From positions 682,001 through 746,000 of the forward strand of contig NZ_CP109473.1 in NCBI RefSeq assembly GCF_036227405.1: a stretch of 64,000 nt of DNA, written 5' to 3'. Shown piece by piece: positions 28,529 to 38,166 of this stretch; positions within the stretch are counted from its first letter, which is position 1, and each line of letters opens with the position of its first letter. A program made the translations under genes and the position numbers. The stretch is from Streptomyces sp. NBC_01460. Lineage in GTDB: Bacteria; Actinomycetota; Actinomycetes; Streptomycetales; Streptomycetaceae. A model generated the notes under the pieces. The model saw only the letters and a list, made by a program, of their open reading frames with translations. It had not been told where the DNA came from and did not search any database.

Positions 28529-28614
28529 CCGCCGAGAACATCGCCGGCCTGGTCGTGGCCGTCTCCCTGCTGGTCTACCTCGTCCTTGCGCTTGTGTACC
28601 CGGAGAGGTTCTGA
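28525..28614 (+). CDS. kdpF: K+-transporting ATPase small subunit KdpF
   Basis: A 29-residue single-helix peptide ([17 protein letters not shown] core, PERF at the end) matching KdpF, which stabilises the KdpFABC complex in the membrane. GTG start overlaps the previous stop; kdpA begins 8 bases later. Confidence 0.88.
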   Translation: MTAENIAGLVVAVSLLVYLVLALVYPERF

Positions 28615-28622
28615 AGCCCGAT

Positions 28623-30287
28623 ATGAGCCCCGTAACAGCTGGTGTGCTCCAGTTGCTCGCGCTGACAGCCGCGCTGGCACTGGCATACCGTCCGCTCGGT
28701 GACTACATGGCCCGGGTCTACTCCTCCGAAAAGCACTACAGGCCGGAGAAGTGGATCTACCGTGCTATCGGAGCCAATCCGTCGGCCTCGATGCACTGGC
28801 CCGCCTATCTGCGCGGCGTACTCGCGTTCTCCGCTGTGAGCGTCCTTTTCCTCTATGCGCTCCAGCGCTTCCAGGGCGCACTGCCCGGATCGCTCGGCTT
28901 CGCGTCGATCGACCCGGACCAGGCGTTCAACACCGCGGCGTCCTTCGTGGCGAACACCAACTGGCAGTCGTACTACGGCGAACAGGCCATGGGCCACGTC
29001 GTGCAGACGGGCGGCCTCGCGGTGCAGAACTTCGTCTCGGCCGCGGTCGGCATGGCGGTCGCCGTGGCCCTGGTACGCGGGTTCGCGCGCTCGCGCACCG
29101 GTGAACTCGGCAACTTCTGGACCGACCTGGTGCGCGGCACGCTGCGGATCCTGCTGCCGATCGCGGTGGTCGGCGCGATCGTGCTGGTGGCATGTGGTGT
29201 CATCCAGAACTTCTCCGGCATCCACGAGGTCGGACAGTTCACCGGCTCCGCCCAGCAGTGGAACGGGGGCGCGGTCGCCTCGCAGGAGGTCATCAAGGAG
29301 CTGGGGACGAACGGTGGCGGTTACTTCAACGCCAACTCCGCCCACCCCTTCGAGAATCCGACGCCGTTCTCCAACCTCTTCGAGATCTTCCTGATCCTCC
29401 TGATCCCGTCGGCGCTGACCCGCACGTTCGGCCGTCTGGTCGGCAGCCTGCGGCAGGGCTACGCGATCCTGGCCACGATGGCCACCATCTGGATCGCGTT
29501 CACGGCCCTGATGATGTGGACGGAGTTCGCCCACCACGGTCCGGCGCTCGAGATCGCCGGCGGAGCCATGGAGGGCAAGGAGACCCGCTTCGGCATCGGC
29601 GGGTCGTCGATCTTCGCCGTGGCGACCACCCTGACGTCGACCGGCGCGGTCAACTCCTTCCACTCCTCGTACACGGGGCTCGGAGGCGGGATCACCATGC
29701 TGGGCATGCAGCTGGGTGAGATCGCCCCCGGCGGCGTCGGCTCCGGCCTCTACGGCATGCTCGTGATGGCGGTCATCGCGGTGTTCATCGCGGGCCTCAT
29801 GGTCGGCCGCACCCCCGAGTACCTCGGCAAGAGGATCGGGACCCGCCAGATCAAGCTCGCGGCGTGCTACATCCTGATCACCCCGGCGCTGGTGCTCTGC
29901 TTCACCGCCCTCGCGACGGCGCTGCCCACTCCGCCCCACTCGATGACCAACAGCGGCGCGCACGGATTCTCCGAGATCCTCTACGCCTACACCTCCGGCG
30001 CCAACAACAACGGCTCCGCCTTCGCCGGGCTCAACGCCGACACGCAGTGGTTCAACACCACCATCGGCATCGCGATGCTGCTCGGCCGCTTCCTCCCGAT
30101 CGTGTTCGTCCTGGCCCTGGCCGGCTCGCTCGCCGAGCAGCGCCCCGTCCCGGCCACGGCGGGCACCCTGCGGACGGACAAGCCGCTCTACGCGGGCCTG
30201 CTCGTCGGAACGATCCTCATCATCACCGGTCTGACCTACTTCCCGGCCCTGGCGCTGGGTCCGCTCGCCGAAGGACTCGCCTCATGA
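28623..30287 (+). CDS. kdpA: K+-transporting ATPase subunit KdpA
   Basis: Potassium channel-like subunit of the high-affinity KdpFABC pump, 554 residues with about ten membrane helices. Family motifs such as [35 protein letters not shown] and [13 protein letters not shown], which form the repeated selectivity-filter loops, are intact. Its stop overlaps the kdpB start as ATGA. The pump is normally induced by low K+ through KdpDE, but no kdpDE genes lie within this window. Confidence 0.97.
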   Translation: MSPVTAGVLQLLALTAALALAYRPLGDYMARVYSSEKHYRPEKWIYRAIGANPSASMHWPAYLRGVLAFSAVSVLFLYALQRFQGALPGSLGFASIDPDQAFNTAASFVANTNWQSYYGEQAMGHVVQTGGLAVQNFVSAAVGMAVAVALVRGFARSRTGELGNFWTDLVRGTLRILLPIAVVGAIVLVACGVIQNFSGIHEVGQFTGSAQQWNGGAVASQEVIKELGTNGGGYFNANSAHPFENPTPFSNLFEIFLILLIPSALTRTFGRLVGSLRQGYAILATMATIWIAFTALMMWTEFAHHGPALEIAGGAMEGKETRFGIGGSSIFAVATTLTSTGAVNSFHSSYTGLGGGITMLGMQLGEIAPGGVGSGLYGMLVMAVIAVFIAGLMVGRTPEYLGKRIGTRQIKLAACYILITPALVLCFTALATALPTPPHSMTNSGAHGFSEILYAYTSGANNNGSAFAGLNADTQWFNTTIGIAMLLGRFLPIVFVLALAGSLAEQRPVPATAGTLRTDKPLYAGLLVGTILIITGLTYFPALALGPLAEGLAS

Positions 30288-32377
30288 GCACCGTCACCCC
30301 CACCCGTGCCCCGCACGAGGACCCGTCGGCAGGCGCCGGGCCGGGCCGTGTCGGCGGGGGTCTCTTCGACCCGAAGCAGCTGCTCACGTCCTTCCCCGAC
30401 GCGGTGAGGAAGCTCGATCCGCGCATCATGATCAAGTCCCCCGTCATGTTCGTGGTGCTCGTCGGCTCGGTGGTCACCACGCTGCTGGCACTCCGGGATC
30501 CGGGTGACTGGTTCGGCTGGGCCATCACTGCCTGGCTCTGGCTGACGACGGTCTTCGCCAACCTCGCCGAGGCGGTGGCCGAAGGCCGCGGAAAGGCTCA
30601 GGCGGACACCCTGCGCAACGCCAGGACGGACACGGTCGCCCGCCGTCTGGACGGCCGTGACGAGGTGGAGGTGCCCGGGACGGAGCTGCGCGTCGGCGAC
30701 CTGGTCGTCTGCGAGGCCGGCGACACCATCCCGGGTGACGGTGACGTCGTCGAAGGGGTCGCGTCCGTCGACGAGTCCGCCATCACCGGCGAATCGGCTC
30801 CGGTGATCAGGGAGTCCGGTGGCGACCGCAGTGCCGTCACGGGCGGCACGAAGGTCCTGTCCGACCGGATCGTCGTCAGGATCACCACCAAGCCGGGCGA
30901 GACCTTCATCGACCGGATGATCGCCCTGGTGGAGGGGGCGGCCCGGCAGAAGACCCCCAACGAGATCGCGCTCAACATCCTGCTGGCCTCGCTGACCATC
31001 GTCTTCCTCCTCGCCGTCGTGACGCTCCAGCCCTTCGCCATCCACGCCGGCGCCGGGCAGTCGTTGATCGTCCTCACCGCTCTGCTGGTCTGTCTGATCC
31101 CGACGACGATCGGCGCGCTCCTCTCCGCGATCGGCATCGCGGGCATGGACCGCCTCGTCCAGCGCAACGTCCTGGCCATGTCGGGGCGCGCCGTGGAGGC
31201 GGCGGGTGACGTCTCGACGCTGCTGCTCGACAAGACCGGCACCATCACGCTCGGCAATCGGCAGGCCGCGGAGTTCGTCCCGGTCAGGGGCGCGACCGAG
31301 GCGGAGCTGGCCGACGCCGCGCAGCTGTCCTCGCTCGCCGACGAGACTCCTGAGGGCCGGTCGATCGTGGTGCTCGCGAAGGAGGCGTACGGTCTGCGCG
31401 AACGCCACCAGGGCGAGCTCGTCCGTGCCACCTGGGTCGCCTTCACGGCGCAGACCCGCATGTCGGGGGTGGACGTCGACGGCCTCAAGGCCCGCAAGGG
31501 CGCGGCCGGTTCGGTCGTCGCGTGGGTGAGGGAGCGGGGCGGCCACGTGGCCGACGACGCCGGCCCGCTCGCCGACCGGATCTCCGAGGCGGGCGGCACA
31601 CCGCTGCTGGTCGCGGTCGAGGACGCGAAGGGGGCCCGGATCCTGGGGGTCGTCCACCTCAAGGACGTCGTCAAGGACGGCATGCGGGAGCGCTTCACCG
31701 AGCTGCGCCGGATGGGCATCAGGACCGTCATGATCACGGGTGACAACCCGCTGACGGCCAAGGCGATCGCCGAGGAGGCGGGGGTCGACGACTTCCTCGC
31801 CGAGGCCACGCCCGAGGACAAGATGGCCCTCATCAAGCGGGAACAGGCGGGCGGCAAGCTCGTCGCGATGACGGGGGACGGCACCAACGACGCCCCCGCG
31901 CTCGCCCAGGCGGACGTCGGCGTGGCGATGAACACCGGCACCTCGGCCGCCAAGGAGGCCGGGAACATGGTGGACCTGGACTCCGACCCCACCAAGCTGA
32001 TCGAGATCGTCGCGATCGGCAAGCAGCTCCTCATCACGCGCGGCGCCCTGACCACGTTCTCCATCGCCAACGACGTCGCGAAGTACTTCGCGATCATCCC
32101 GGCCATGTTCGCGGTGGTGTACCCGGGCCTGGACAAGCTCAACGTGATGGGCCTGGCGTCGCCGGAGTCCGCGATCCTGTCGGCCGTCGTCTTCAACGCG
32201 CTGATCATCGTCGCCCTCGTCCCGCTCGCCCTCAAGGGGGTCCGGTACCGGCCGGCCGGCGCCGACAGGATGCTCCGCCGCAACCTCGGGATCTACGGGC
32301 TCGGCGGCCTGGTGGCCCCGTTCATCGGCATCAAGATCATCGACATGCTCATCTCCCTCATTCCCGGGCTCTCCTGA
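30284..32377 (+). CDS. kdpB: K+-transporting P-type ATPase subunit KdpB
   Basis: Catalytic ATP-hydrolysing subunit, 697 residues. The phosphorylated Asp316 lies in [12 protein letters not shown]; the actuator motif is TGES, and the hinge [16 protein letters not shown] is intact. An N-terminal soluble tail of about 45 residues precedes the first helix, longer than in E. coli. Spaced 20 bases from kdpC. Confidence 0.97.
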   Translation: MSTVTPTRAPHEDPSAGAGPGRVGGGLFDPKQLLTSFPDAVRKLDPRIMIKSPVMFVVLVGSVVTTLLALRDPGDWFGWAITAWLWLTTVFANLAEAVAEGRGKAQADTLRNARTDTVARRLDGRDEVEVPGTELRVGDLVVCEAGDTIPGDGDVVEGVASVDESAITGESAPVIRESGGDRSAVTGGTKVLSDRIVVRITTKPGETFIDRMIALVEGAARQKTPNEIALNILLASLTIVFLLAVVTLQPFAIHAGAGQSLIVLTALLVCLIPTTIGALLSAIGIAGMDRLVQRNVLAMSGRAVEAAGDVSTLLLDKTGTITLGNRQAAEFVPVRGATEAELADAAQLSSLADETPEGRSIVVLAKEAYGLRERHQGELVRATWVAFTAQTRMSGVDVDGLKARKGAAGSVVAWVRERGGHVADDAGPLADRISEAGGTPLLVAVEDAKGARILGVVHLKDVVKDGMRERFTELRRMGIRTVMITGDNPLTAKAIAEEAGVDDFLAEATPEDKMALIKREQAGGKLVAMTGDGTNDAPALAQADVGVAMNTGTSAAKEAGNMVDLDSDPTKLIEIVAIGKQLLITRGALTTFSIANDVAKYFAIIPAMFAVVYPGLDKLNVMGLASPESAILSAVVFNALIIVALVPLALKGVRYRPAGADRMLRRNLGIYGLGGLVAPFIGIKIIDMLISLIPGLS

Positions 32378-32397
32378 ACCAGAACGGCTGACCAGCC

Positions 32398-33069
32398 ATG
32401 AACACCTCTCTCAAGAACACCGCCCGGCTGCTCGGAGCGGGGCTGCGCGCCCTTCTCGTGCTGAGCGTCGTCTGCGGCGTCCTCTACCCGCTGGCCGTCA
32501 CGGGCGTCGCGCAGGCGCTCTTCAGCGGCAAGGCGAACGGTTCCGAGATCAGCGACGAAAGCGGCCGCACCGTCGGGTCCTCGCTGATCGGGCAGACCTA
32601 CGACCTGCCGAAGCGGAATCCCGACGACCCGGACGAGGCGGTGAGGCCGGACCTGAGGTGGTTCCAGCCCCGCCCCTCGAACGGCCTGGGCGGCAACAGC
32701 GTCAACCTCCGGTACTCACTGATCCTCTCCGGTGCCACCAACCGCGCCGCGGACAACGCCGAGCTGATCACCTGGGTCACCGAGGCGAAGGCCGCCGTCG
32801 TGGCGGACAATTCCACCCCTGACCACAAGGTGCTGCCCCAGGACGTCCCGGCCGACGCCGTCACCTCCTCCGGCTCGGGCCTCGACCCGGACATCTCCCC
32901 GGCGTACGCGGAACTTCAGGTCCACCGGGTCGCCGAGCGGAACGGTCTCCCCGTGCACCGGGTGGCGGAGCTCGTGGACGAGCACACCGAGGGCCGCACT
33001 CTCGGGTTCATGGGCGAGCCCCGCGTCAACGTGCTGGAACTCAACAACGCCCTCAAGGCCGTGCGCTGA
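32398..33069 (+). CDS. kdpC: K+-transporting ATPase subunit KdpC
   Basis: A 223-residue single-pass accessory subunit. The N-terminal helix (LLVLSVVCGVLYPLAVTGVAQALF) is followed by the conserved LIGQTY, WFQPRPS and SGSGLDPDISP motifs and the C-terminal VNVLELNNAL. It would help assemble and raise ATP affinity of the pump. The operon ends at a hairpin 37 bases downstream. Confidence 0.95.
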   Translation: MNTSLKNTARLLGAGLRALLVLSVVCGVLYPLAVTGVAQALFSGKANGSEISDESGRTVGSSLIGQTYDLPKRNPDDPDEAVRPDLRWFQPRPSNGLGGNSVNLRYSLILSGATNRAADNAELITWVTEAKAAVVADNSTPDHKVLPQDVPADAVTSSGSGLDPDISPAYAELQVHRVAERNGLPVHRVAELVDEHTEGRTLGFMGEPRVNVLELNNALKAVR

Positions 33070-33106
33070 CGACTCGGCGCCGACGGGGTGAGAACACGGG
33101 GAAGGG

Positions 33107-33133
33107 GCTCCCGGCGGAACGACCGCCGGGAGC
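33107..33133. terminator. Hairpin between kdpC and a convergent membrane-protein gene
   Basis: GCTCCCGGCGG-aacga-CCGCCGGGAGC, an 11-base perfect stem placed between converging genes, likely bidirectional. Confidence 0.75.
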
Positions 33134-33155
33134 TCCGGCCTGTGCCTGCCCGGAC

Positions 33156-33518
33156 TCAGCGCCGTGCCAGCGCGAGCACACTCAGCCCGAACATCAGCAC
33201 TCCCAGGGGGAGATGGACCGCCGGTACGTGCGCGATGCCGAGCGCGACCTGCACCGAGGCGAGGACGAGGAACCCGGAGGCGTGCAGGACAGGCCGGGGC
33301 GACCCCCCGCCCGGCTTCCATGCCAGCACCGCCGCGAGCACGTACAGCATCGACGCCCCGTACATCACGCGGGCGCCGACGCTGTGCAGCGTCTCTCCGT
33401 AGGACGAGGTCAGCAGCAGTCCGGCGGAGACCGCTTGAAGAAAGATGGTCAAGGTCTGCAGGGTGATCGCGATCTGCAGAAACGAGAAGCTGCGCTGTGC
33501 GGTCGCCTGGGTGGCCAT
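33156..33518 (-). CDS. Small integral membrane protein, four helices
   Basis: A 120-residue protein with about four hydrophobic helices and short loops; no catalytic motif visible. The ATG at 33518 (MATQATAQRSF) follows AGGGGA and starts just before the first helix, whereas the longer frame upstream to 33716 has a basic, non-membrane N-terminus of shadow-like composition. I do not recognise the family. Its promoter region is shared with the long xylanase upstream region. Confidence 0.7.
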   Translation of the reverse strand: MATQATAQRSFSFLQIAITLQTLTIFLQAVSAGLLLTSSYGETLHSVGARVMYGASMLYVLAAVLAWKPGGGSPRPVLHASGFLVLASVQVALGIAHVPAVHLPLGVLMFGLSVLALARR

Positions 33519-33644
33519 GTCACGGTCCCCTGTTCCGCCCCTGGGGGCATCTGATCGGTGAGGTCTCACCGACTCGACGACGCGGGCGTGCGAAAGGTAA
33601 GGCGGGGCGCCGCGCCACAGGTCCGGACGGGACCGCAACACAGC

Positions 33645-33668
33645 CGAAAGTCTTCGAATGTTTCGAAA
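33645..33668. promoter_or_regulatory. Clustered CGAA/TTCG boxes
   Basis: Three overlapping dyads: CGAAAGTCTTCG (33645-33656), CGAATGTTTCG (33655-33665) and TTTCGAAA (33661-33668). CGAAA-type boxes have been reported upstream of Streptomyces xylanase genes (from memory), so these may mediate xylan induction. Confidence 0.45.
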
Positions 33669-33791
33669 TCGAGCACCCTGTTTTCCGAAGACCATTTTTC
33701 GCAGCTTCGTCATCATGAGAGATCTAATCGGTTCTCACCCTCATTGAACTGGAATTATTCCCACGGATCACCAACGATCCCTGATCGACGC

Positions 33792-33820
33792 TTTCGTAAT
33801 CCATGACGAAACTATTGACA
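33792..33820 (+). promoter_or_regulatory. Inverted repeat TTTCGT-N8-ACGAAA and -35 of xlnB
   Basis: Perfect 6-base arms (33792-33797 and 33806-33811) end 3 bases before TTGACA (33815-33820). The -10 is unclear; AACACT at 33838 has 17-base spacing. The site shares the CGAAA core with the upstream cluster. Confidence 0.45.
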
Positions 33821-34062
33821 CCCGACTGCCCCAGATCAACACTGTTCGGCGTCGACAGACCTCAACCACTGTCGATCCGGGTCCACCCCGACCCGGTACT
33901 CAGGCCGGTCGCCGAGGCGTGACGACCGGCCGGTCCGGCGGGTCGTGCGACACCGACGCACGGTCGGCGCCTTCGTCTGCTCCATCGACACCCCCACAGA
34001 GGGCGTCCCGCGCTGCCCGGCCCCCCACCCGGCCTCACGAGCACGAGGAGGACAGCACGCAC

Positions 34063-35058
34063 ATGAACGACGCACCCGCACAGTCGACGAGCCGCACACC
34101 CGGCCGGTTCAGACGGTTCATCCGCAATGCCTTAGCCGCGGCGACGGCCGCGATGGCCGTACTCGCCCTGCCCGGCGCCGCCAGCGCCGACACGGTCGTC
34201 AACTCGAACCAGACCGGCACGGACAACGGGTACTACTACTCCTTCTGGACCGACAGCCCCGGTTCGGTCTCGATGAACCTGGCATCCGGCGGCGGCTACG
34301 GCACTTCCTGGAGCAACACCGGGAACTTCGTGGCGGGCAAGGGCTGGAGCACGGGCGGACGCAGGAGCGTCACCTACTCCGGCACCTTCAACCCGTCCGG
34401 CAACGCGTACCTGACCCTCTACGGGTGGTCGACGAACCCCCTCGTGGAGTACTACATCGTCGACAACTGGGGCACCTACCGCCCGACGGGCACGTTCAAG
34501 GGAACGGTCACCAGCGACGGCGGAACGTACGACATCTACGAGACGACCCGCGTCAACGCCCCCTCCATCGAGGGCACGCGCACGTTCAAGCAGTTCTGGA
34601 GCGTCCGTCAGTCGAAGCGGACCGGTGGAACCATCACCACCGGCAACCACTTCGACGCGTGGGCCAGGAACGGCATGAACCTCGGCACCTTCAACTACAT
34701 GATCATGGCCACCGAGGGCTACCAGAGCAGCGGCAGTTCCCAGATCACCGTGGGCGGCACCTCGGGCGGCGGCGGTGGTGGCGGGGGCGGTGGCGGCTGC
34801 ACCGCCACCGTGACCGCGGGCGACAAGTGGAGCGACCGCTACAACCTCAACGTCTCGGTCACCGGCTCCAGCAACTGGACCGTCACCATGAACGTCCCCT
34901 CCCCCGCCAAGGTCCTCTCCACCTGGAACACCACCGCCACCTACCCCAGCGCACAGACCCTGACCGCCAAACCCAACGGCAGCGGCAACACCTGGGGCGC
35001 CACCATCCAGGCCAACGGCAACTGGACCTGGCCGACCGTCTCCTGCAGCACCGGCTGA
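34063..35058 (+). CDS. xlnB: Secreted GH11 endo-1,4-beta-xylanase with CBM
   Basis: Cleaves internal bonds of xylan outside the cell. The 331-residue precursor has a signal peptide (RRFIRN then a hydrophobic core ending ASA-DT near residue 43), a GH11 jelly-roll catalytic domain (about 45-230), a Gly linker, and a C-terminal carbohydrate-binding module (about 246-331) bounded by Cys. Catalytic Glu129 ([11 protein letters not shown]) and Glu218 (MATEGYQS) are present. AGGAGGA precedes ATG 34063. The gene is followed 103 bases later by an acetylxylan esterase with almost the same binding module, the arrangement of xlnB-axeA in S. lividans, so the two act together on acetylated xylan. Confidence 0.95.
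   Translation: MNDAPAQSTSRTPGRFRRFIRNALAAATAAMAVLALPGAASADTVVNSNQTGTDNGYYYSFWTDSPGSVSMNLASGGGYGTSWSNTGNFVAGKGWSTGGRRSVTYSGTFNPSGNAYLTLYGWSTNPLVEYYIVDNWGTYRPTGTFKGTVTSDGGTYDIYETTRVNAPSIEGTRTFKQFWSVRQSKRTGGTITTGNHFDAWARNGMNLGTFNYMIMATEGYQSSGSSQITVGGTSGGGGGGGGGGGCTATVTAGDKWSDRYNLNVSVTGSSNWTVTMNVPSPAKVLSTWNTTATYPSAQTLTAKPNGSGNTWGATIQANGNWTWPTVSCSTG
34795..35058 (+). repeat. CBM-coding DNA repeat, copy 1
   Basis: The last 264 bases of xlnB match 35888-36151 at a constant offset of 1093 with only 3 mismatches by direct reading (two in one codon, Asp versus Ser, and one near the end, Thr versus Pro). Silent positions are also identical. Confidence 0.95.
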
Positions 35059-35161
35059 CAGCCGGGCGACGGACCCCTCGCACCGGCGGGGCGGCGGCCC
35101 GTGCCCGCCGCCCCGCAACCGCCCCGTTCCCCTCGTCCACCAGGAAGCGAAGGACACCCGC

Positions 35162-36151
35162 ATGCGCATCACGCCACGCCTGTCCCTCCGGACGGTGACC
35201 ACGGCCCTGGCCGTCGCCGCGACGGCCGCGACCGCCACGGTCGCCGTCGACACCACTCCCTCGCACGCCGCCCCGTCCGCGGCCTGCAACGGGTACGTCG
35301 GCCTCACCTTCGACGACGGCCCGTCCGGCAGTACGCCCGCCCTGCTCAACGCCCTGAAGCAGAACGGTCTGCGCGCCACGATGTTCAACCAGGGGCAGTA
35401 CGCCGCCTCCGACCCGGCCCAGGTCCGGGCGCAGGTCGACGCCGGCATGTGGGTCGGCAACCACAGTTACACCCACCCGCACCTGATCCAGCAGAGCCGG
35501 GCCCAGGTCGACTCCGAGCTCTCCCGCACGCAGCAGGCGATCGCCGCCGGCGGTGGCGGCACGCCGAAGCTCTTCCGCCCCCCGTACGGTGAGACCAACG
35601 CGACCGTGCAGGCGGCAGCGGCCGCGTACGGACTCACCCAGATCATCTGGGACGTCGACTCGCAGGACTGGAACAACGCGAGCACGGACGCGATCGTGGC
35701 GGCGAACGCCCGGCTCACCAACGGCCAGATCATCCTCATGCACGACTGGCCGGCCAACACGCTCGCCGCGATCCCGCGCATCGCCCAGGGCCTGGCGAGC
35801 CGAGGACTGTGCGCCGGCATGATCTCCCCGCAGACGGGCCGCGCCGTGGCACCCGACAGCGGCGGCACCGGAGGTGGCGGTGGTGGTGGCTGCACCGCCA
35901 CCGTGACCGCGGGCAGCAAGTGGAGCGACCGCTACAACCTCAACGTCTCGGTCACCGGCTCCAGCAACTGGACCGTCACCATGAACGTCCCCTCCCCCGC
36001 CAAGGTCCTCTCCACCTGGAACACCACCGCCACCTACCCCAGCGCACAGACCCTGACCGCCAAACCCAACGGCAGCGGCAACACCTGGGGCGCCACCATC
36101 CAGGCCAACGGCAACTGGACCTGGCCGCCCGTCTCCTGCAGCACCGGCTGA
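35162..36151 (+). CDS. axeA: Secreted acetylxylan esterase (CE4, NodB domain) with CBM
   Basis: Removes acetyl groups from xylan. The 329-residue precursor has a signal peptide ending near SHAAPSA (about residue 40), a NodB polysaccharide deacetylase domain (about 43-230) and, after a Gly linker, a binding module nearly identical to that of the xylanase. The metal and catalytic residues are Asp51-Asp52 in TFDDG, His101 and His105 in HSYTH, RPPYG, DVDSQDW and LMHDW. AAGCGAAGGA precedes ATG 35162. Likely co-transcribed with xlnB and ended by a strong hairpin. Confidence 0.95.
   Translation: MRITPRLSLRTVTTALAVAATAATATVAVDTTPSHAAPSAACNGYVGLTFDDGPSGSTPALLNALKQNGLRATMFNQGQYAASDPAQVRAQVDAGMWVGNHSYTHPHLIQQSRAQVDSELSRTQQAIAAGGGGTPKLFRPPYGETNATVQAAAAAYGLTQIIWDVDSQDWNNASTDAIVAANARLTNGQIILMHDWPANTLAAIPRIAQGLASRGLCAGMISPQTGRAVAPDSGGTGGGGGGGCTATVTAGSKWSDRYNLNVSVTGSSNWTVTMNVPSPAKVLSTWNTTATYPSAQTLTAKPNGSGNTWGATIQANGNWTWPPVSCSTG
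35888..36151 (+). repeat. CBM-coding DNA repeat, copy 2
   Basis: Second copy of the 264-base binding-module sequence at the 3' end of axeA; see positions 34795-35058. Direct orientation, 1093 bases apart. Confidence 0.95.
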
Positions 36152-36164
36152 CCGGCACGGCACA

Positions 36165-36220
36165 CCGGCCGGGTCGGTGGGTACGGCGGCCCTGCCCGTC
36201 GTACCCACCGGCCCGGCCGG
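36165..36220 (+). terminator. Long hairpin after axeA
   Basis: 21-base arms (36165-36185 and 36200-36220) that pair at 20 positions plus one G-T wobble, with a 14-base loop, directly after the xlnB-axeA pair. Confidence 0.85.
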
Positions 36221-36241
36221 TACGACGATCCAGCACGTAGG

Positions 36242-36322
36242 CGACAACTGTCGCGAAGTGACCTTCTACGACACATGAGTTGTCGTGGGAGCGACATGAT
36301 CGACGCTCACGTTCCCTATTCT
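36242..36322 (+). promoter_or_regulatory. Repeated CGACA/TGTCG dyads and promoter of methyltransferase gene
   Basis: CGACA-ac-TGTCG (36242-36253) and ACGACA-N7-TGTCGT (36268-36286) are two inverted repeats of the same half-site, with another GCGACA at 36291. A -10-like TATTCT lies at 36317-36322, about 45 bases before the start codon. Confidence 0.45.
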
Positions 36323-36368
36323 GTTCGCAAGCTGATCAACCGCTGCCGCGCCCATCCAGGAGTCCGCC

Positions 36369-37184
36369 ATGTCCCGACCGGAGAACGATGCCCCCGCCCT
36401 GCGCATCGACACCAGCAGACCTCATCCCGCCCGGATGTACGACTGGTTCCTCGGGGGCAAGGACAACTACCCGGTGGACGAGGCCATGGGCCGTCAGATG
36501 CTGGCCGTCGAACCCGGGGTCCCGGTCATGGCGAAGGTGAACCGGGCCTTCATGCACCGCGCCACCCGATGGCTGACGGACAACGGGATCCGGCAGTTCC
36601 TGGACATCGGCACCGGGATACCCACCGAACCCAACCTCCACCAGGTGGCCCAGCAGGCGGCGCCCGACACCCGGGTCGTCTACTGCGACAACGACCCGAT
36701 CGTCCTGGCGCACGCCGGGGCCCTGCTGAAGGGAACCGACGAGGGCGCCATCGACTACGTCCAGGCGGACGCCAGGGATGTGGACGCCATTCTCGAACGC
36801 GCGGGCAAGACACTCGACTTCAGCCGGCCGGTCGCCCTCTCGATGATCGCGCTGCTGCACTTCGTGAGTGACGAGGACGGCGCGTACGAGCTGGTGGACC
36901 GGCTGACCGGCGTGCTCGCACCGGGCAGCCATGTGGTGATCTCCCACGTCACGGCCGACTTCCACCCGGCCGAGGCCCGCAAGGTCGACGAGATGTACAA
37001 GGCGAACACGCTCACGCTGGCGCCCCGCACCCGTGACCAGTTCTCCCGCTTCTTCGACGGACTCGAGCTCGTCGAGCCGGGCATCGTGGCCGGCGAGGCC
37101 TGGCATCCCGAGCTGGGCGAACCGGTCCCCGGCCAGGACGACATCATCAGCGCCGGTTACGTGGCGGTGGGCCGCAAGCCGTAG
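36369..37184 (+). CDS. SAM-dependent methyltransferase (PF04672/DUF574 type)
   Basis: A 271-residue protein with the features of a methyltransferase family expanded in Streptomyces: N-terminal DTSRPHPARMYDWFLGGKDNY, SAM-binding loop FLDIGTGIPT, YCDNDPIV acidic strand, QADARD, and a C-terminal GYVAVGRK strand. AGGAG precedes the ATG closely. It is a single-gene unit ending at an unusually long hairpin. Substrates of this family are not established; a role in a signalling or secondary-metabolite methylation has been guessed for some members. Confidence 0.88.
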   Translation: MSRPENDAPALRIDTSRPHPARMYDWFLGGKDNYPVDEAMGRQMLAVEPGVPVMAKVNRAFMHRATRWLTDNGIRQFLDIGTGIPTEPNLHQVAQQAAPDTRVVYCDNDPIVLAHAGALLKGTDEGAIDYVQADARDVDAILERAGKTLDFSRPVALSMIALLHFVSDEDGAYELVDRLTGVLAPGSHVVISHVTADFHPAEARKVDEMYKANTLTLAPRTRDQFSRFFDGLELVEPGIVAGEAWHPELGEPVPGQDDIISAGYVAVGRKP

Positions 37185-37194
37185 CCCGCACCAC

Positions 37195-37260
37195 CCCCTC
37201 GACGCCCGGTGCCGGAGGGCCCGTCTGCGGGCGGGCCCTCCGGCACCGGGCGTCGAGGGG
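37195..37260. terminator. 28-base perfect inverted repeat
   Basis: Arms 37195-37222 and 37233-37260 are perfect reverse complements of 28 bases with a 10-base loop, between converging genes. Very strong bidirectional terminator by structure. Confidence 0.85.
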
Positions 37261-37302
37261 CCGTCCGCCACGCTCCCGCCCGGGTGCCCGGGTGCCCAGG
37301 AG

Positions 37303-37974
37303 TCAGGTCCGCTGCCCGTCGCCGTCCGTGTGCCGGAAGCAGGAGAAGGCCACGACGAGCGGCCAGAACGACTGCGCGAACGTGATGACGCGCTCGGCCG
37401 CTCCCGCGGTGTCGAGGACGAACAGCGCGAGCAGGAACCAGGCCCCGCCGAGCCACATCAGCGCCGCCGCCGTCGTGGACGGGGCCGGCCGCAGCCCCCA
37501 GGGTGCCGACCTGTCGGGGAGCGGGGCCGTCGCCTGCGCCCCCGGGCCGGCCTCACTGAGGGGCGTGATCCGCCGGGGACCGGGGCCGCGCCGCACGGCC
37601 AGGACCGGCCACACGGCGAGCAGGACGAATCCCACGGCCACGACCACACCGTGATCGAACGAGCCGCCGCTGCGCGGCGCCGGGAACAGGGCCAGCAGTA
37701 TGGCCGAGAGCCCGCCGCCGGCCAGGGCCACCCGTCCGGGCGGTGCTGCGGGGCGCAGCCCGCAGGCGGTGATCAGGTGGCAGGCTCCGAGAGCGAGCAG
37801 GGCCGACGTCATCACCCAGTAGCCGGCGGCACCGTCGGCGGCGAGGACGCTGATCGTGGTCGACGCGGGGTCATAGGCGGGCCCCTGGAGCTCCGCCGAG
37901 ACCGCCCAGCCCCCGACGAGGAGGATCGGGGCGCTCAAGGAGGAGAACAGGACCCACCAGGGGACAGATCGCAT
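37303..37974 (-). CDS. DUF998-type membrane protein
   Basis: A 223-residue protein with about six hydrophobic helices. The start MRSVPWWVLFSSL and the segments PAYDPASTTISVLAA and ADGAAGYWVMT are those of the DUF998 family, whose members are integral membrane proteins of unknown role. No clear ribosome site precedes ATG 37974, so the transcript may be leaderless. A soluble acidic/Pro loop lies at about residues 135-165. Confidence 0.75.
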   Translation of the reverse strand: MRSVPWWVLFSSLSAPILLVGGWAVSAELQGPAYDPASTTISVLAADGAAGYWVMTSALLALGACHLITACGLRPAAPPGRVALAGGGLSAILLALFPAPRSGGSFDHGVVVAVGFVLLAVWPVLAVRRGPGPRRITPLSEAGPGAQATAPLPDRSAPWGLRPAPSTTAAALMWLGGAWFLLALFVLDTAGAAERVITFAQSFWPLVVAFSCFRHTDGDGQRT

Positions 37975-38166
37975 CGGTGAACGGTAGAACGCCCGCGGCG
38001 GCAACCGTCGGCGCACACGCTGACGGGCGAGCGTACTCCGCTCGCGAGCGGGTAGACGCGTGACGCCGGATCACATGACGGAGTGTGAACCGCACCGCCG
38101 GCCGGGACGACGCCGGCCTCGTGCTCCGGACCCCGGACGTGGATCGAACCCAGAGGAGAACCCGCT

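Larger units (their letters stand above)
33519..34062. other. 544-base regulatory region ahead of the xylanase gene
   Basis: No supported gene. The central 200 bases are markedly AT-richer than the surroundings and contain a cluster of CGAA/TTCG boxes at 33645-33668, an inverted repeat next to a TTGACA at 33792-33820, and a long untranslated leader. The left end must also hold the promoter of the minus-strand membrane-protein gene. Confidence 0.6.
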
